Assembly (NCBI RefSeq): GCF_020639365.1
Contig: NZ_JAINUL010000001.1
Location: 3,923,159 to 3,987,158, forward strand
Length of the DNA stretch: 64,000 nt
Direction: 5' to 3'
Origin: Streptomyces flavotricini
GTDB taxonomy: Bacteria; Actinomycetota; Actinomycetes; Streptomycetales; Streptomycetaceae
Of the stretch, positions 19,503 to 29,538 are shown one piece after another. A program made the translations under genes and the position numbers. The notes below the pieces were generated by a model. It was not told the origin of the DNA. It did no database searches and worked only from the letters and a program-made list of their open reading frames with translations. How positions within the stretch are numbered: position 1 is the first letter of the stretch; every line of letters begins with the position of its first letter.

Positions 19503-20033
19503 TTACTCGGCACCGCCCTGCTCGGCGAGCTTGACGCGAAGCGCTTCCGCGGTGCGGACGAACTTCGACGGCAGCGCCTGGAAGAGCGAGGCAGCCTGGG
19601 ACTGCTTGCCCTTGAACGCGCCGGCCAGCTTGCTGAGCAGAACCTCGCGGGACTCGAGGTCCGCGAGCTTCTTGATCTCATCGGCGGAGAGCGCCTTACC
19701 ATCAAGGACACCCGCCTTGATGATGAGGTTCGGGTTTTCCTTGGCGAAGTCACGCAGGCTCTTCGCCGACTCCACCGGGTCACCGGTGATGAAGGCGACC
19801 GCGGTCGGACCAGCGAAGTGCTCGTCCAGCGCGGTGATCCCGGCCTGGTTGGCCGCAATCTTGGTCAGCGTGTTCTTCACCACGGCGTACTGGGCGTTCT
19901 CACCGAGCGAGCGACGCAGCGTCTTGAGCTGCGCGACGGTGAGACCCCGGTACTCGGTCAGCACGGCGGCGTTCGAGCTCTGGAACGCGTCCTTGAGCTC
20001 GGCTACCGATGCAGCCTTGTTGGGCGTCGGCAT
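19503..20033 (-). CDS. rplJ: 50S ribosomal protein L10
   Basis: The protein has 176 residues. It anchors the L7/L12 dimers to 23S rRNA through its C-terminal helix, and with L12 it represses its own mRNA in other bacteria. It starts MPTPNKAASVAELKD and contains TEYRGLTVAQLKTLRR. The ATG at 20033 is preceded by AAGGAGGCG at 8 nt. The frame upstream to 20174 is the untranslated leader. Confidence 0.97.
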   Translation of the reverse strand: MPTPNKAASVAELKDAFQSSNAAVLTEYRGLTVAQLKTLRRSLGENAQYAVVKNTLTKIAANQAGITALDEHFAGPTAVAFITGDPVESAKSLRDFAKENPNLIIKAGVLDGKALSADEIKKLADLESREVLLSKLAGAFKGKQSQAASLFQALPSKFVRTAEALRVKLAEQGGAE

Positions 20034-20170
20034 ATGCGTTCGCCTCCTTCCGGGTGATGAGGACCGCTCAGAAGGGGCTGACATACGAAACGCCCCGGCG
20101 CAGGCGCCAGGGCGTAGCTCAACCGGAACGAATTCCGGGAACATTCCAAGGTCACCTGCGCAGGACGTCC
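20034..20170 (-). promoter_or_regulatory. probable L10 leader of rplJL
   Basis: The transcript upstream of rplJ contains several complementary segments, for example GGGGC/GCCCC-type pairs around 20073-20120 and GAATTC-centred pairs near 20130. Position and context fit the autoregulatory L10 leader known upstream of rplJL. I have not built a covariance fold, so this rests mainly on context. Confidence 0.5.
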
Positions 20171-20350
20171 GCAATTGGCGGATCCTTCGGCCGCCGCACC
20201 CTTACGGGCACGACAACGACCAGCGGTCTTTGGCTTCTCCGGAAGAGTACGTGAACGGGCCGAGCCAAGGCAAATCGCCTCGGGAACGCCCGGGAGGACC
20301 CCCGGACCGGCCGGGCCCGGGCCCCGGGGCGCGGGGGCCCGGAACGCGGA

Positions 20351-20395
20351 AAACGGGCCCCTCGCCGCCCTGTGAAGGGGGCGAGGGGCCCGTTT
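20351..20395 (-). terminator. terminator after rplA
   Basis: A 16-bp perfect stem (AAACGGGCCCCTCGCC, 20351-20366, with 20380-20395) ends in a U-rich side on the minus strand (GTTTTCC). It separates the rplKA unit from rplJL. Confidence 0.88.
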
Positions 20396-20429
20396 CAGCC
20401 ACTCAGGTGAGCCGGGGGCTCAGCGGAGC

Positions 20430-21158
20430 TCAGACAGCGGCCGGGTCTTCCTCGACGAGGAGGTTCCGGGTGCGGTTCGAGTCCAGCTGGATGCCGGGGC
20501 CCATCGTGGTGCTCAGGGCGGCCTTCTTGACGTAGCGGCCCTTCGCGGCGGACGGCTTCAGACGAAGGATCTCGTCCAGGGCCGCACCGTAGTTCTCGAC
20601 CAGCTGCTCATCGGTGAAGGAGACCTTGCCGATGATGAAGTGCAGGTTCGAGTGCTTGTCGACACGGAACTCGATCTTGCCACCCTTGATCTCGGTGACA
20701 GCCTTGGCAACGTCCATGGTGACGGTGCCGGTCTTCGGGTTCGGCATCAGGCCACGGGGACCGAGCACGCGGCCGAGGCGGCCGACCTTGCCCATGAGGT
20801 CCGGAGTGGCGACAACCGCGTCGAACTCGTTCAGGCGGTTGCCCTTGGCGATCTCGTTGATCAGCTCGTCGTCGCCGACGATGTCGGCGCCGGCGGCTTC
20901 CGCGGCCGCAGCACGGTCACCGGTCGCGAAGACCAGGACCCGGGCGGTCTTACCGGTGCCGTGCGGGAGGTTCACGGTGCCACGGACCATCTGGTCGGCC
21001 TTGCGCGGGTCGACACCCAGGCGGAAGGCGACCTCGACGGTGGCGTCGAACTTGGTCGTGGAGGTCTCCTTGGCGAGACGGACGGCCTCGAGCGGGGCGT
21101 ACAGCTTCTCCCGGTCGACCTTGGCGTCCGCAGCGCGGAGAGTCTTGCTGCGCTTCAC
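20430..21158 (-). CDS. rplA: 50S ribosomal protein L1
   Basis: The protein has 242 residues. It forms the mobile L1 stalk at the E site. It starts VKRSKTLRAADAKVD at a GTG preceded by AGGAGCAG. The signature KVGRLGRVLGPRGLMPNPK is present, and the end KGRYVKKAALSTTMGPGI is typical. It lies 89 bp downstream of rplK in the rplKA operon. Confidence 0.97.
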   Translation of the reverse strand: MKRSKTLRAADAKVDREKLYAPLEAVRLAKETSTTKFDATVEVAFRLGVDPRKADQMVRGTVNLPHGTGKTARVLVFATGDRAAAAEAAGADIVGDDELINEIAKGNRLNEFDAVVATPDLMGKVGRLGRVLGPRGLMPNPKTGTVTMDVAKAVTEIKGGKIEFRVDKHSNLHFIIGKVSFTDEQLVENYGAALDEILRLKPSAAKGRYVKKAALSTTMGPGIQLDSNRTRNLLVEEDPAAV

Positions 21159-21247
21159 TTCTGCTCCTGTATTTCGGCTTCAGGCATGGAGTCGTGGTGC
21201 GGACCAGCGCTTGGTCCTACCACTGGTGGTGCTGGGGGGTGGCTGGA

Positions 21248-21682
21248 TCAGCCTTCGACCGTGACGCCCATCGAGCGCGCGGTGCCGGCGATGATCTTCA
21301 TCGCGGCGTCGACGTCGTTGGCGTTGAGGTCGGGCATCTTCAGCTCGGCGATCTCGCGGACCTGGGCGCCGGTGAGCTTGGCGACCTTGGTCTTGTGGGG
21401 CTCGCCGGAGCCCTTCTCGATGCCCGCGGCCTTCAGGATGAGGCGCGCGGCCGGCGGAGTCTTGGTGATGAAGGTGAAGGTGCGGTCTTCGTAGACCGTG
21501 ATCTCCACCGGCACGACCATGCCACGCTGCGACTCGGTCGCGGCGTTGTAGGCCTTGCAGAACTCCATGATGTTGACGCCGTGCTGACCGAGCGCGGGGC
21601 CGACCGGCGGAGCCGGGTTGGCCGCACCGGCCTTGATCTGGAGCTTGATAAGCCCCGTGACCTTCTTCTTCTTGGGAGGCAT
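21248..21682 (-). CDS. rplK: 50S ribosomal protein L11
   Basis: The protein has 144 residues. It binds the GTPase centre of 23S rRNA, is needed for RelA activation, and is the relC locus in streptomycetes. It starts [19 protein letters not shown] and contains [19 protein letters not shown], the site contacted by thiopeptides. The ATG follows GGAGAG. nusG lies upstream behind its own terminator. Confidence 0.97.
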
Positions 21683-21789
21683 TGCTCTCTCCGGGTCCTA
21701 GTGAGAGTTTTTCGCCGCCAATCCGGTCATCCGGATGGAGGCATACCGCACCACGATAACGGGTATCGGAGCGGGGCTAAAAACCGAGC

Positions 21790-21823
21790 AGGTCAGACCG
21801 CCCTTCACGGGGCGATCTGACCT
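21790..21823 (-). terminator. terminator after nusG
   Basis: A 14-bp stem with one mismatch (AGGTCAGACCGCCC, 21790-21803, with 21810-21823) is followed on the minus strand by GCTCGGTTTTTAG, which contains a five-U run. It is a classical intrinsic terminator. Confidence 0.88.
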
Positions 21824-21850
21824 GTCCGGAAGCGTTGGCTCAGAAGATCG

Positions 21851-22780
21851 TCAGTTCTTCTGGATCTGGTCGAAGCTGAGCTCGACCGGGGTCTCGCGAC
21901 CGAAGATCTCGACGAGGCCCTTGACCTTCTTCGAGTCCGGGTTGATCTCGTTGATGGTCGCCTGCAGCGTCGCGAACGGGCCGTCGGTGACGGTGACCGA
22001 GTCGCCGACCTCGAAGTCCAGGACCTCGATGGTGCGCTTGACCGCGGGGGCCGGCAGACCGGCGTCCTCGGCGGCCTGCTTGGCGGCCTTCTCCTGCGCC
22101 TCCGGGGCGAGCATCTTGACGATCTCGTCCAGCGTCAGCGGGTACGGGTCGTACGCGTTGCCGACGAAGCCGGTGACACCGGGGGTGTTGCGGACGACGC
22201 CCCAGGACTCGTTCGTCAGATCCATGCGGACGAGAACGTAACCGGGCAGCTTGTTCTGCCGGACGTTCTTGCGCTCGCCGTTCTTGATCTGGACGATCTC
22301 TTCCTCGGGCACCTCGGCCTGGTAGATGAACTCCTCGACGTTCAGCGAGACGGCGCGCTGCTCCAGGTTGGCCTTCACGCGCTTCTCGTAGCCCGCGTAG
22401 GTGTGGATCACGTACCACTCGCCGGGCAGGAGGCGCAGTTCGTCGCGCAGGGCCTGGACGGGGTCGACGGGCTCGGCGTCGGCGGCCTCTTCGGCCTCCT
22501 CCGCGTCCTCGTCGGTTCCGTCGGCCTCGACCTCGTCCTGGACGTCGCCGGCCTCGGCAGTGACGGCATCCTCGTCGGCGTCGTCGGCCTCTGCGTCGTC
22601 CGCGACCTCGTCAGCCTCGTCCTCGACGTGGAGCGCGGCCTCTTCGGCGGCGACACCGGCCTCGACGTCGGCCAGCTCGGCCTCGTCCGGGTCCACAGCG
22701 TCTGCCGCCTCGACGATGTCGAGCGCGTCCTCGACGGACTCGACGGAGTCGGGGCTCGCGTTCAGGTTCGGGTCAGACAC
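21851..22780 (-). CDS. nusG: transcription termination/antitermination factor NusG
   Basis: The protein has 309 residues. The NGN domain (EWYVIHTYAGYEKRVKANLE to about residue 220) binds RNA polymerase, and the KOW domain (FEVGDSVTVTDGPFATL) follows at about residue 250. The first 115 or so residues are almost all Asp, Glu, Ala and Val, an acidic low-complexity extension common in streptomycete NusG. I place the start at the GTG of VSDPNLNASPDS, with AGGAAG 11 nt upstream. secE lies 84 bp upstream, so both are probably cotranscribed. Confidence 0.95.
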   Translation of the reverse strand: MSDPNLNASPDSVESVEDALDIVEAADAVDPDEAELADVEAGVAAEEAALHVEDEADEVADDAEADDADEDAVTAEAGDVQDEVEADGTDEDAEEAEEAADAEPVDPVQALRDELRLLPGEWYVIHTYAGYEKRVKANLEQRAVSLNVEEFIYQAEVPEEEIVQIKNGERKNVRQNKLPGYVLVRMDLTNESWGVVRNTPGVTGFVGNAYDPYPLTLDEIVKMLAPEAQEKAAKQAAEDAGLPAPAVKRTIEVLDFEVGDSVTVTDGPFATLQATINEINPDSKKVKGLVEIFGRETPVELSFDQIQKN

Positions 22781-22864
22781 GGTGGCTGCTTCTTCCTGGA
22801 TACAAAAGGTGGTCGAACATGCGAAAACGGGCGGCACCCATCAAGGCGCCGCCCTCCGCGGGGA

Positions 22865-23146
22865 TCAGCCGAAGACGAACTTGATGGCTTCCTGGAACCC
22901 ATAGTCAATCACGGTCACCAGACCGATCATGATGACGACGAAGACAATCACCACGGTGGTGTACGTCGTGAGCTGATTGCGCGTCGGCCAGACGACCTTG
23001 CGGAGTTCCGCGATGATCTGGCGGTAGAACAGCGCGAGCCGACCCAGAGGACCCTTCTTCCCGCGCTTGCCGCCCTTGCGGGCCTTCTTCTCGCGGGTGT
23101 CATCCTCGGCGTCAGGCATGTCGATGGAGCCCAGGGCGTCCGTCAC
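22865..23146 (-). CDS. secE: preprotein translocase subunit SecE
   Basis: The protein has 93 residues. It is the clamp subunit of the SecYEG channel. It has a basic cytoplasmic stretch (KKARKGGKRGKKGPLGR), the conserved amphipathic helix FYRQIIAELRKVVWPTRNQL, and one membrane helix (VVIVFVVIMIGLVTVI). The GTG start gives VTDALGSIDMPDAEDD, matching streptomycete SecE, with AGGTGAG upstream; the frame further upstream covers the tRNA-Trp region. Confidence 0.96.
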   Translation of the reverse strand: MTDALGSIDMPDAEDDTREKKARKGGKRGKKGPLGRLALFYRQIIAELRKVVWPTRNQLTTYTTVVIVFVVIMIGLVTVIDYGFQEAIKFVFG

Positions 23147-23251
23147 GTCTCTCACCTGAATCCGGGTCGTGGCCGTAGCCGCGCCCGGTTGCGCCGCACG
23201 GCGTTGCATCGAAGTACGTACCTGCGCACACGTCCGAGAAGGAGTGTGGAG

Positions 23252-23324
23252 CAGGGCCGGAGGGACTCGAACCCCCAACCGCTGGTTTTGGAGACCAGTG
23301 CTCTACCAATTGAGCTACGACCCT
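23252..23324 (-). tRNA. tRNA-Trp (CCA)
   Basis: A complete 73-nt cloverleaf with a 7-bp acceptor stem (AGGGTCG/CGGCCCT, one G-U pair), D arm GCTC...GAGC, anticodon loop CTCCAAA in the arm CTGGT/ACCAG, and T arm GGGGGTTCGAGTCCC. The discriminator is G and CCA is not encoded. It lies just upstream of secE, its usual place in streptomycetes. Confidence 0.97.
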
Positions 23325-23543
23325 TTGTTGCGTCCCCCAACCTACCGCATCCAGACGGGTGCACGGAGTGCTCACGCTCTGGAGTGACCGGCAGGGGCCA
23401 ACGACAGGTGAGTGTACGTGTTCCTGGACCTGACGTCGAACGTAGCCCTGGACCTGACATCTCACAGAGCACATTCCCGACCGGCCCGTCCGATGACTGA
23501 AACGGCGTGCGGGGCCTCTGAGGCGTCTGGGACGATTGGCCCC

Positions 23544-24770
23544 ATGACCTCTGAAACGCCTTCCACCGAGCGCCGTGTCTCCGCCCGCATCGGCGCCATT
23601 TCCGAGTCCGCCACCCTCGCCGTGGACGCCAAGGCCAAGGCCCTCAAGGCCGCCGGGCGCCCGGTGATCGGCTTCGGTGCCGGCGAGCCCGACTTCCCGA
23701 CCCCCGACTACATCGTCGAGGCCGCGGTCGAGGCCTGCCGCAACCCGAAGTACCACCGTTACACGCCGGCCGGCGGTCTGCCCGAGCTGAAGAGCGCGAT
23801 CGCCGCGAAGACCCTGCGCGACTCCGGCTACGAGGTCGACGCGTCGCAGGTCCTGGTGACCAACGGCGGCAAGCAGGCGATCTACGAGGCGTTCGCCGCG
23901 GTCCTGGACCCGGGTGACGAGGTCATCGTCCCTGCCCCGTACTGGACCACCTACCCCGAGTCGATCCGCCTCGCCGGCGGTGTCCCGGTCGAGGTCGTCG
24001 CCGACGAGACCACCGGCTACCGCGTCTCCGTCGAGCAGCTCGAGGCCGCCCGCACCGAGCGCACCAAGGTCGTCCTCTTCGTCTCCCCGTCGAACCCGAC
24101 CGGTTCGGTCTACAGCGAGGCCGACGCGCGCGCGATCGGCGAGTGGGCCGCGGAGCACGGCCTGTGGGTCCTCACGGACGAGATCTACGAGCACCTCGTG
24201 TACGGCGACGCGAAGTTCACCTCGCTGCCCGTGCTGGTCCCGGCCCTGCGCGACAAGTGCATCATCGTCAACGGCGTGGCCAAGACGTACGCGATGACCG
24301 GCTGGCGCGTGGGCTGGGTCATCGCCCCGCAGGACGTCATCAAGGCGGCGACCAACCTGCAGTCGCACGCCACGTCCAACGTCTCCAACGTGGCCCAGGT
24401 CGCCGCGCTGGCCGCCGTCTCGGGCAACCTGGACGCGGTCGCGGAGATGCGCAAGGCCTTCGACCGCCGCCGCCAGACGATGGTCAGGATGCTGAACGAG
24501 ATCGACGGCGTGTTCTGCCCGACCCCCGAGGGCGCGTTCTACGCGTACCCGTCGGTCAAGGAGCTCCTCGGCAAGGAGATCCGCGGCAAGCGTCCGCAGA
24601 CCTCCGTCGAGCTGGCCGCGCTGATCCTGGACGAGGCCGAGGTAGCGGTCGTCCCGGGCGAGGCCTTCGGCACCCCCGGCTACCTGCGCCTTTCGTACGC
24701 TCTGGGCGACGCGGACCTGGTCGAGGGCGTGTCCCGCATCCAGAAGCTCCTGGCCGAGGCCAAGGCCTGA
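23544..24770 (+). CDS. aspC: aspartate aminotransferase (class I/II, PLP)
   Basis: The protein has 408 residues. It is a fold type I PLP enzyme that transfers amino groups between aspartate and 2-oxoglutarate. GFGAGEPDFPTPDY, SPSNPTGSVY and the PLP-lysine motif NGVAKTYAMTGWRVG (Lys at about residue 247) are present, placing it in the Ib-type aspartate/prephenate aminotransferases. The ATG at 23544 is preceded by a GACGAT box at 7 nt and no Shine-Dalgarno sequence, so it may be leaderless; the longer frame to 23412 is not conserved. Confidence 0.93.
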   Translation: MTSETPSTERRVSARIGAISESATLAVDAKAKALKAAGRPVIGFGAGEPDFPTPDYIVEAAVEACRNPKYHRYTPAGGLPELKSAIAAKTLRDSGYEVDASQVLVTNGGKQAIYEAFAAVLDPGDEVIVPAPYWTTYPESIRLAGGVPVEVVADETTGYRVSVEQLEAARTERTKVVLFVSPSNPTGSVYSEADARAIGEWAAEHGLWVLTDEIYEHLVYGDAKFTSLPVLVPALRDKCIIVNGVAKTYAMTGWRVGWVIAPQDVIKAATNLQSHATSNVSNVAQVAALAAVSGNLDAVAEMRKAFDRRRQTMVRMLNEIDGVFCPTPEGAFYAYPSVKELLGKEIRGKRPQTSVELAALILDEAEVAVVPGEAFGTPGYLRLSYALGDADLVEGVSRIQKLLAEAKA

Positions 24771-24790
24771 GGCGGCACCCGCAGCGGTGA

Positions 24791-24834
24791 AAGGCGGTGG
24801 GGCGGGACCGGTACGGGTCCCGCCCCACCGCCTT
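24791..24834 (+). terminator. terminator after aspC
   Basis: A 19-bp perfect stem (24791-24809 with 24816-24834) closes a 6-nt loop and is followed by TT, starting 21 nt after the aspC stop. Confidence 0.9.
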
Positions 24835-24940
24835 TTCGAGGTCCGGGCCGCCGCCCGGCGACCCCGCTTTTGCGTTCGGGCAAGGTCCCGTTCAGGGAAT
24901 CGGGCTGCCGAACGGGTGACATGTGCGGCAGGATCACCGG

Positions 24941-25960
24941 ATGGAGCACGTACGCGATCTCACGCTTCTGCCGAAAGCCCACCTCCACCTGCACTTCACC
25001 GGGTCGATGCGCCCCTCGACCCTCCTGGAGCTCGCCGACAAGTACGGCGTGCGGCTCCCCGACGCGCTGACCGCCGGCGAGCCGCCCAAGCTCCGCGCGA
25101 CCGACGAGCGCGGCTGGTTCCGCTTCCAGCGGCTGTACGACGCCGCCCGCTCCTGCCTCCGCGAGCCCGAGGACATCCGCCGCCTGGTCCGCGAGGCCGC
25201 GGAGGAGGACGTACGGGACGGCAGCGGGTGGCTGGAGATCCAGGTGGATCCCACCTCCTACGCCCCCCTGCTCGGCGGCATGATCCCGGCCGTCGAGATC
25301 ATCCTGGACGCCGTCGACGCGGCCTCCCGCGAGACCGGCCTCGGCATGCGGGTCCTCATCGCGGCCAACCGCATGAAGCACCCCCTCGACGCCCGCACCC
25401 TCGCCCGGCTCGCCGTCCGCTACGCCGACCGGGGCATCGTCGGCTTCGGGCTCTCCAACGACGAGCGCCGCGGCATGGCCCGCGATTTCGACCGGGCCTT
25501 CGCCATCGCCCGCGAGGGCGGCCTGCTCGCGGCCCCGCACGGCGGCGAGCTCACCGGCCCGGCCTCCGTCCGCGACTGCCTGGACGATCTGCACGCCTCC
25601 CGCGTCGGCCACGGCGTGCGGGCAGCCGAGGACCCCCGGCTGCTGAAGCGGCTCGCCGACCGGCAGATCACCTGCGAGGTCTGCCCGGCGTCGAACGTCG
25701 CCCTCGGGGTCTACGAGCGGCCCGAGGACGTCCCGCTGCGCACCCTCTTCGAGGCCGGGGTGCCGATGGCGCTCGGTGCGGACGACCCGTTGCTGTTCGG
25801 GTCCCGGCTGGCGGCGCAGTACGAGATCGCCCGACGCCACCACGCCTTCACGGACGCGGAGCTCGCCGAGCTGGCCCGGCAGTCGGTGCGCGGCAGCGCC
25901 GCTCCGCAGGACGTGCAGGACAAGCTGCTGGCCGGGATCGACCACTGGCTGGCGACCTGA
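24941..25960 (+). CDS. add: adenosine deaminase family protein
   Basis: The protein has 339 residues. It is a TIM-barrel metal-dependent deaminase that hydrolyses adenosine (or a related purine) to inosine and ammonia. The family elements are present in order: metal HxH in KAHLHLHFTGS, the APHGGELTG His, the RVGHGVRA His and the metal Asp in GADDPLLFG. Start is the ATG of MEHVRDLTLLPKAH; a longer in-frame start at 24923 is less likely. A CAGGAT box 6 nt before the ATG may mean leaderless translation. Confidence 0.88.
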   Translation: MEHVRDLTLLPKAHLHLHFTGSMRPSTLLELADKYGVRLPDALTAGEPPKLRATDERGWFRFQRLYDAARSCLREPEDIRRLVREAAEEDVRDGSGWLEIQVDPTSYAPLLGGMIPAVEIILDAVDAASRETGLGMRVLIAANRMKHPLDARTLARLAVRYADRGIVGFGLSNDERRGMARDFDRAFAIAREGGLLAAPHGGELTGPASVRDCLDDLHASRVGHGVRAAEDPRLLKRLADRQITCEVCPASNVALGVYERPEDVPLRTLFEAGVPMALGADDPLLFGSRLAAQYEIARRHHAFTDAELAELARQSVRGSAAPQDVQDKLLAGIDHWLAT

Positions 25961-25975
25961 GGCTCCCGTCCGGAC

Positions 25976-26392
25976 TCACCGCGTGAGCCGCAGGTCGCCC
26001 TCCCAGCAGTCGGCCCGCACCCGGTCGCCGTCGGGGAATCCGATCTCCAGCTGCGTGCGCCCGGTCTTCGGCGCCGCGAACTCGGCGACGGTGGCCACCG
26101 TGTCCCCGAGGTGGCGCAGGAAGGGGTGGTCACCGAGGTCCTCGCCGACCTCGATCCGGCCCCACTCCCCCATGTCGTACGGCTCGTGGGGCGGGGCGGA
26201 TTCGACGATGAGGCACCCGTCGGACCCGGTGCTGATCCTGGTGGACTCGCCCTCGCTGTCGATCAGCCAGACGTCGAGCGGCGCCTCGGAGCGCTCGCCC
26301 TCGCAGACGTGCCAGGACGCGACGATCCTGCTGATCGTGCGCCCCACCAGGCGGGTGGGGTCCGTACCGGCCCCGTGCAGTGGACAGAGCAT
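25976..26392 (-). CDS. hypothetical protein, 138 residues
   Basis: I do not recognise a family. It is a soluble, acidic protein with a Cys near the N-terminus (MLCPLHGAG), a middle reading WLIDSEGESTRISTGSDGC and a predicted beta-rich end (TQLEIGFPDGDRVRADCWEG). It converges with the adenosine deaminase gene (15 bp apart) and lies 15 bp downstream of murB on the same strand, so it is probably cotranscribed with murB. Confidence 0.6.
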   Translation of the reverse strand: MLCPLHGAGTDPTRLVGRTISRIVASWHVCEGERSEAPLDVWLIDSEGESTRISTGSDGCLIVESAPPHEPYDMGEWGRIEVGEDLGDHPFLRHLGDTVATVAEFAAPKTGRTQLEIGFPDGDRVRADCWEGDLRLTR

Positions 26393-26407
26393 GGCGGCCG
26401 GGACTCC

Positions 26408-27463
<1,056 letters not shown>

Positions 27464-27476
27464 GTGGACAAGAGTA
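27464..27476 (-). promoter_or_regulatory. leaderless-type -10 box for murB
   Basis: On the minus strand TACTCT (27476-27471) is followed by 7 nt and then the GTG of murB, with no Shine-Dalgarno sequence. Confidence 0.55.
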
Positions 27477-27519
27477 CGGTCCGTACCCCTCGCATCCCTG
27501 CGGGGCCACGGACCGTACG

Positions 27520-27918
27520 TCACGGGCGTCCGGCCTCCTCGGCGAGCCGGCGCTCCGCTTCGGCCCAGGTGACCGGGAGGGCCGGGGCCGGGGCGCTCCA
27601 GAAGGTGAAGGCCGATTCCCGCATGTACGCGGCGGCGGCGCGGGAGCTGGAGCGGTGCGGCTCGCTGCGGGCGAAGCGGTAGAGCGCGTCGCGGTCCTCC
27701 CAGGCGGAGAGGGTGAGGAAGGTGCGGCCGAGGACGCGGGCGCGCAGGGCCACGCCGTGGGCGCCGGGGGCCTTGCGGATCTGGAGGATGATGCCGGGCG
27801 ACTTGAGGAAGAACCGGAGGGCTCCGGCGAGGGTCCGGGTCTCGAAACGGGAGGCCATGACGTAGACCTCGGCGTCGGGAGCGGGCGGGGTGGGCGTGGA
27901 CCAGGGGATGTCGGGCAC
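27520..27918 (-). CDS. dimeric alpha/beta-barrel (DUF3291 or monooxygenase-like) protein
   Basis: The protein has 132 residues. It contains YVMASRFETRTLAGALRFF, APGAHGVALRARVLG and TLSAWEDRDALYRFARSEPH, the layout of small ferredoxin-like dimeric proteins related to antibiotic-biosynthesis monooxygenases. Its substrate cannot be inferred. The GTG start (VPDIPWSTP) has a strong GGAAGGAGG upstream. It stands between the MFS exporter and murB on the same strand, 47 bp after the exporter stop, so it may be in the exporter operon under TetR control. Confidence 0.7.
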   Translation of the reverse strand: MPDIPWSTPTPPAPDAEVYVMASRFETRTLAGALRFFLKSPGIILQIRKAPGAHGVALRARVLGRTFLTLSAWEDRDALYRFARSEPHRSSSRAAAAYMRESAFTFWSAPAPALPVTWAEAERRLAEEAGRP

Positions 27919-27965
27919 GGTGTGCCCTCCTTCCGGTGCGTCGTGGGCGGTGCCGTTCCGGGCGG

Positions 27966-29441
27966 TCACCCGGCTGCGGGGACCTTGGCGGAGGTCGCGT
28001 ATCCGGTCTCGGGGGTGTCGCCGACGGCGGCCGGTGCGGCGGGCGCCGGGTTCCGCTTGCCCGGGACCAGGAGGGCGAAGGCCGCTGCCACGGCCACCGC
28101 GGCGGCGCCGATCCACAGCGCGGGCACGGTCCCGTCGGTGAAGGCCTGCGGGGACTCGTAGCCGCCCTGGGCCGAGAAGACCGAGGCCAGGACCGCGACG
28201 CCGAGGGCGCCGCCCACCTCGCGCAGGGCGTTGTTGGCTCCGGAGGCCTTGCCCTGGTCGGCGGGGGACACGGTGGACATCAGGATGTTGGAGGCGGGGG
28301 CGAAGTAGAGGCCCATGCCGATGCCGCTGACGATCAGCGCCGGGAGCTGGGCGGCGTACGAGACGTCGGTGCTCAGGACCGCCGCGAACCAGCCGAGGCC
28401 GAGGGCCTGCAGCGCGAGTCCGACGGCGACGACGGGGCGGCCGCCGATCCGGTCGGAGAGGATGCCCGCGATCGGGGCCACGACCAGCGGCATGGCGGTC
28501 CACGGGAGCATCCGCACGCCGGCCTGGGTGGGCGAATAGCCGGCGACGCCCTGGAGGAACTGGCTGAGCAGGAAGATCGAGCCGAACATGCCCAGGTACA
28601 TCAGGAGGCTGGCCAGGTTGATCCCGAGGAAGCCGCGGTTCAGGAAGAGGCGCATGGGCAGCATGGGGTTCGGGCTGCGGAAGCCGTGGACGACGAACGC
28701 GCCGACGAGCGCGGTGCCGGCGATCAGGCCGGTGAGCACCGGGGCGCTGGTCCAGCCGTGGGCGTTGGCGTTGACGAGGGCGTAGACGATGCCGAAGAGG
28801 CCGCCGCTGATGAGGAGCGTTCCGGGTGCGTCCAGACGGGAGTTCGGGGCGGTGGACTCGGCCAGCTTGAGGCGGGCGAGCGGGATCAGGGCCAGTCCGA
28901 TCGGGACGTTCAGCCAGAAGATCCACTGCCAGGAGATGTGCTCGGTGAGGGTGCCGCCGACGAGCGGGCCGCTGGCGACCGCGAGGCCGCTGACGGCGCT
29001 GAAGATCCCGAGGGCCATGCCGCGGCGGGCGGGCGGGACGGCTGCGGTGAGCAGGGTGAGGGTGAGCGGCATCATGACCGCGGCGCCGACGCCCTGGACG
29101 GCGCGGGCGGCGATGAGCTCGTCGATGCCGGGCGAGAGGGCTGCGAAGGCGGAGGCTCCGGTAAATATCGCGAGGCCGCCCATGAAGAGGCGGCGCCGTC
29201 CGAAGCGGTCGCCGAGGGCCGCGCCGAACAGGAGCAGGACGGCGAAGGTGAGGGTGTACGCGTTCACCGTCCACTCCAGGTCCTCCAGCGCGCCGCCGAG
29301 GTCCTTGCGGATGGCGGGGAGGGCGGTGGTGACGACGAGGTTGTCGAGCGCGGCCATGAAGCCGGCGACGGAGGTGAGGACGAGCGCCCAGACGGCGGGA
29401 CCGCGGAGCGCGGTGTCGTGTGTGTCGTGCTTGCCGTTCAC
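27966..29441 (-). CDS. MFS drug exporter, DHA2 (EmrB/QacA) type
   Basis: The protein has 491 residues with about 14 hydrophobic segments. Motif A-like GAALGDRFGRRRLFMGG after TM2, motif C-like GPLVGGTLTEHISWQWIFWLN around TM5, and LDNLVVTTALPAI in TM1 (motif D1) mark the proton-driven DHA2 family. Start GTG (VNGKHDTHD) with AGGGGGAA upstream; an in-frame ATG at 29480 lies within the operator and is less likely. It is divergent from a TetR gene, and both promoters carry the same dyad, so induction by an exported drug is expected. Confidence 0.88.
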   Translation of the reverse strand: MNGKHDTHDTALRGPAVWALVLTSVAGFMAALDNLVVTTALPAIRKDLGGALEDLEWTVNAYTLTFAVLLLFGAALGDRFGRRRLFMGGLAIFTGASAFAALSPGIDELIAARAVQGVGAAVMMPLTLTLLTAAVPPARRGMALGIFSAVSGLAVASGPLVGGTLTEHISWQWIFWLNVPIGLALIPLARLKLAESTAPNSRLDAPGTLLISGGLFGIVYALVNANAHGWTSAPVLTGLIAGTALVGAFVVHGFRSPNPMLPMRLFLNRGFLGINLASLLMYLGMFGSIFLLSQFLQGVAGYSPTQAGVRMLPWTAMPLVVAPIAGILSDRIGGRPVVAVGLALQALGLGWFAAVLSTDVSYAAQLPALIVSGIGMGLYFAPASNILMSTVSPADQGKASGANNALREVGGALGVAVLASVFSAQGGYESPQAFTDGTVPALWIGAAAVAVAAAFALLVPGKRNPAPAAPAAVGDTPETGYATSAKVPAAG

Positions 29442-29468
29442 GGTTCCCCCTGATGGTGAGGCCAGTTT

Positions 29469-29488
29469 GTTAGTTATCACTGACTAAC
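29469..29488. promoter_or_regulatory. TetR operator in front of the MFS exporter
   Basis: GTTAGT (29469-29474), 8 nt, ACTAAC (29483-29488) form a 20-bp dyad 28 nt upstream of the exporter start. The same arms with the same spacing recur in front of tetR. Confidence 0.75.
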
Positions 29489-29538
29489 TTTCACGCCCAT
29501 GAAAATGGGCCGCACGGGGCAGCCCGGGCAGCCGGGGC

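Noticed and set aside
23423..23461. Direct repeat CCTGGACCTGAC (two copies, 24 bp apart) between tRNA-Trp and aspC as an attachment site
   Set aside because: It is not part of the tRNA 3' end, and no integrase or copied tRNA end is found in the window.
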